Assembly: GCF_905475395.1 (NCBI RefSeq)
Contig: NC_058342.1
Location: forward strand, 2,056,501 to 2,120,500
Origin: Chrysoperla carnea
Taxonomy: Eukaryota; Arthropoda; Insecta; Neuroptera; Chrysopidae
DNA: 64,000 nt
Direction of reading: 5' to 3'
The first letter of the stretch is position 1. Every line of letters starts with the position of its first letter. Shown in pieces: positions 63,896 to 64,000 of this stretch. Made by a program: the position numbers and the translations under genes. A model generated the notes under the pieces. That model did no database searches. It had not been told where the DNA came from and saw nothing but the letters and a program-made list of their open reading frames with translations.

Positions 63896-64000
63896 ATGGC
63901 CATTGAATAAAAGTGCTGCAATTGTTAATTATTAATCTCTAATGAAGATTTAAGTAAAGAAAACAAAATTTATTGCTGTGACGGCTGTTCAAGCTATGTT
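63896..64000 (+). pseudogene. Start of a cysteine-rich (PHD/RING-like) ORF, truncated by window end
   Basis: From the ATG at 63896 one frame reads MAIE, stop, KCCNC, stop, LLISNEDLSKENKIYCCDGC and SSYV to the window end. The pattern of paired cysteines ending in CDGCSSYV resembles the N-terminal PHD/zinc finger found in ORF1 of several insect LINEs. Two TAA codons interrupt the frame, so this copy is probably dead. Confidence 0.5.

Larger units (their letters stand above)
63277..64000 (+). mobile_element. 5' part of a further element with promoter, tRNA-like module and zinc-finger ORF start
   Basis: The boundary at 63276/63277 is sharp because the LINE H reading frame ends there. The new sequence holds a two-copy 69-bp tandem repeat, a TATA box with a well-placed initiator, a tRNA-like module and the beginning of a PHD/RING-like cysteine-rich frame. 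A LINE 5' region is the preferred reading because of the last two. The TG start and TATA/Inr would also fit an LTR (63277 to about 63600). The window ends before this can be decided. Confidence 0.6.

Noticed and set aside
1..64000. CRISPR array, bacterial operons or rRNA genes
   Set aside because: No regularly spaced repeats with unique spacers, no bacterial gene organisation and no rRNA-like sequence; all evidence points to an arthropod nuclear genome.

Overview
This 64 kb window looks like AT-rich heterochromatin-type sequence from an arthropod, most likely an insect. I found no convincing single-copy host gene. Almost everything that can be read as protein belongs to transposable elements. 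The mix fits an insect: Jockey-like and several other non-LTR retrotransposons (LINEs), a BEL/Pao element, gypsy-group elements of which one has an errantivirus-type env, and pogo/Tigger and hAT transposase fragments. The species cannot be named from this sequence.

Layout. 0-3.7 kb: non-coding, with a foldback repeat and a 51-bp minisatellite. 3.7-5.7 kb: a pogo-like transposase remnant abutting a LINE reverse transcriptase (RT) remnant, both on the minus strand. 5.9-9.1 kb: a 126-bp-arm foldback, a Jockey-like LINE carrying an ORF1/ORF2 deletion fusion, and a hAT C-terminal fragment. 9.3-19.2 kb: an internally deleted LINE ('LINE A', copy 1, minus strand) that is split by a young, nearly complete BEL/Pao element (10220-17742, plus strand, 431-bp LTRs, 5-bp target duplication). 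19-21.9 kb: non-coding plus a tRNA-like SINE. 21.9-26.7 kb: nearly full-length 'LINE B' (minus). 26.9-32.4 kb: a defective env-bearing gypsy/errantivirus-like element (minus) whose 5' part is cut off by LINE A copy 2 (32434-35907, plus). 35.9-36.1 kb: (TA)n. 36.1-38.9 kb: LINE B copy 2 and a third LINE's C-terminus (minus). 39.3-41.8 kb: 'LINE D' (plus). 42.5-44.6 kb: a segment bounded by inverted repeats and holding a CXC-like cysteine-rich ORF. 44.6-45.5 kb: a transposase-like remnant (minus). 45.6-49.6 kb: 'LINE E' (minus). 50-55 kb: a second gypsy-group element without env (plus). 57.5-60.2 kb: an RNase H-bearing LINE (plus). 61.7-63.3 kb: another LINE, cut off by the 5' end of a further element that runs off the window.

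How the parts relate. LINE A copies 1 and 2 have the same 5' terminus, the same RT-to-3'UTR deletion and similar lengths (about 2.4-2.5 kb without inserts). They therefore look like a mobilised non-autonomous derivative. Its 3' end resembles that of LINE B copy 2, a possible source of RT in trans. The most unusual recurring architecture is a tRNA-like module with recognisable A and B boxes, placed just upstream of ORF1. It occurs in LINE A (two copies), in LINE D and in the element at the right edge. A second notable signal is a repeated hairpin in the BEL/Pao leader with a compensatory base change. Both are inferences from sequence alone.
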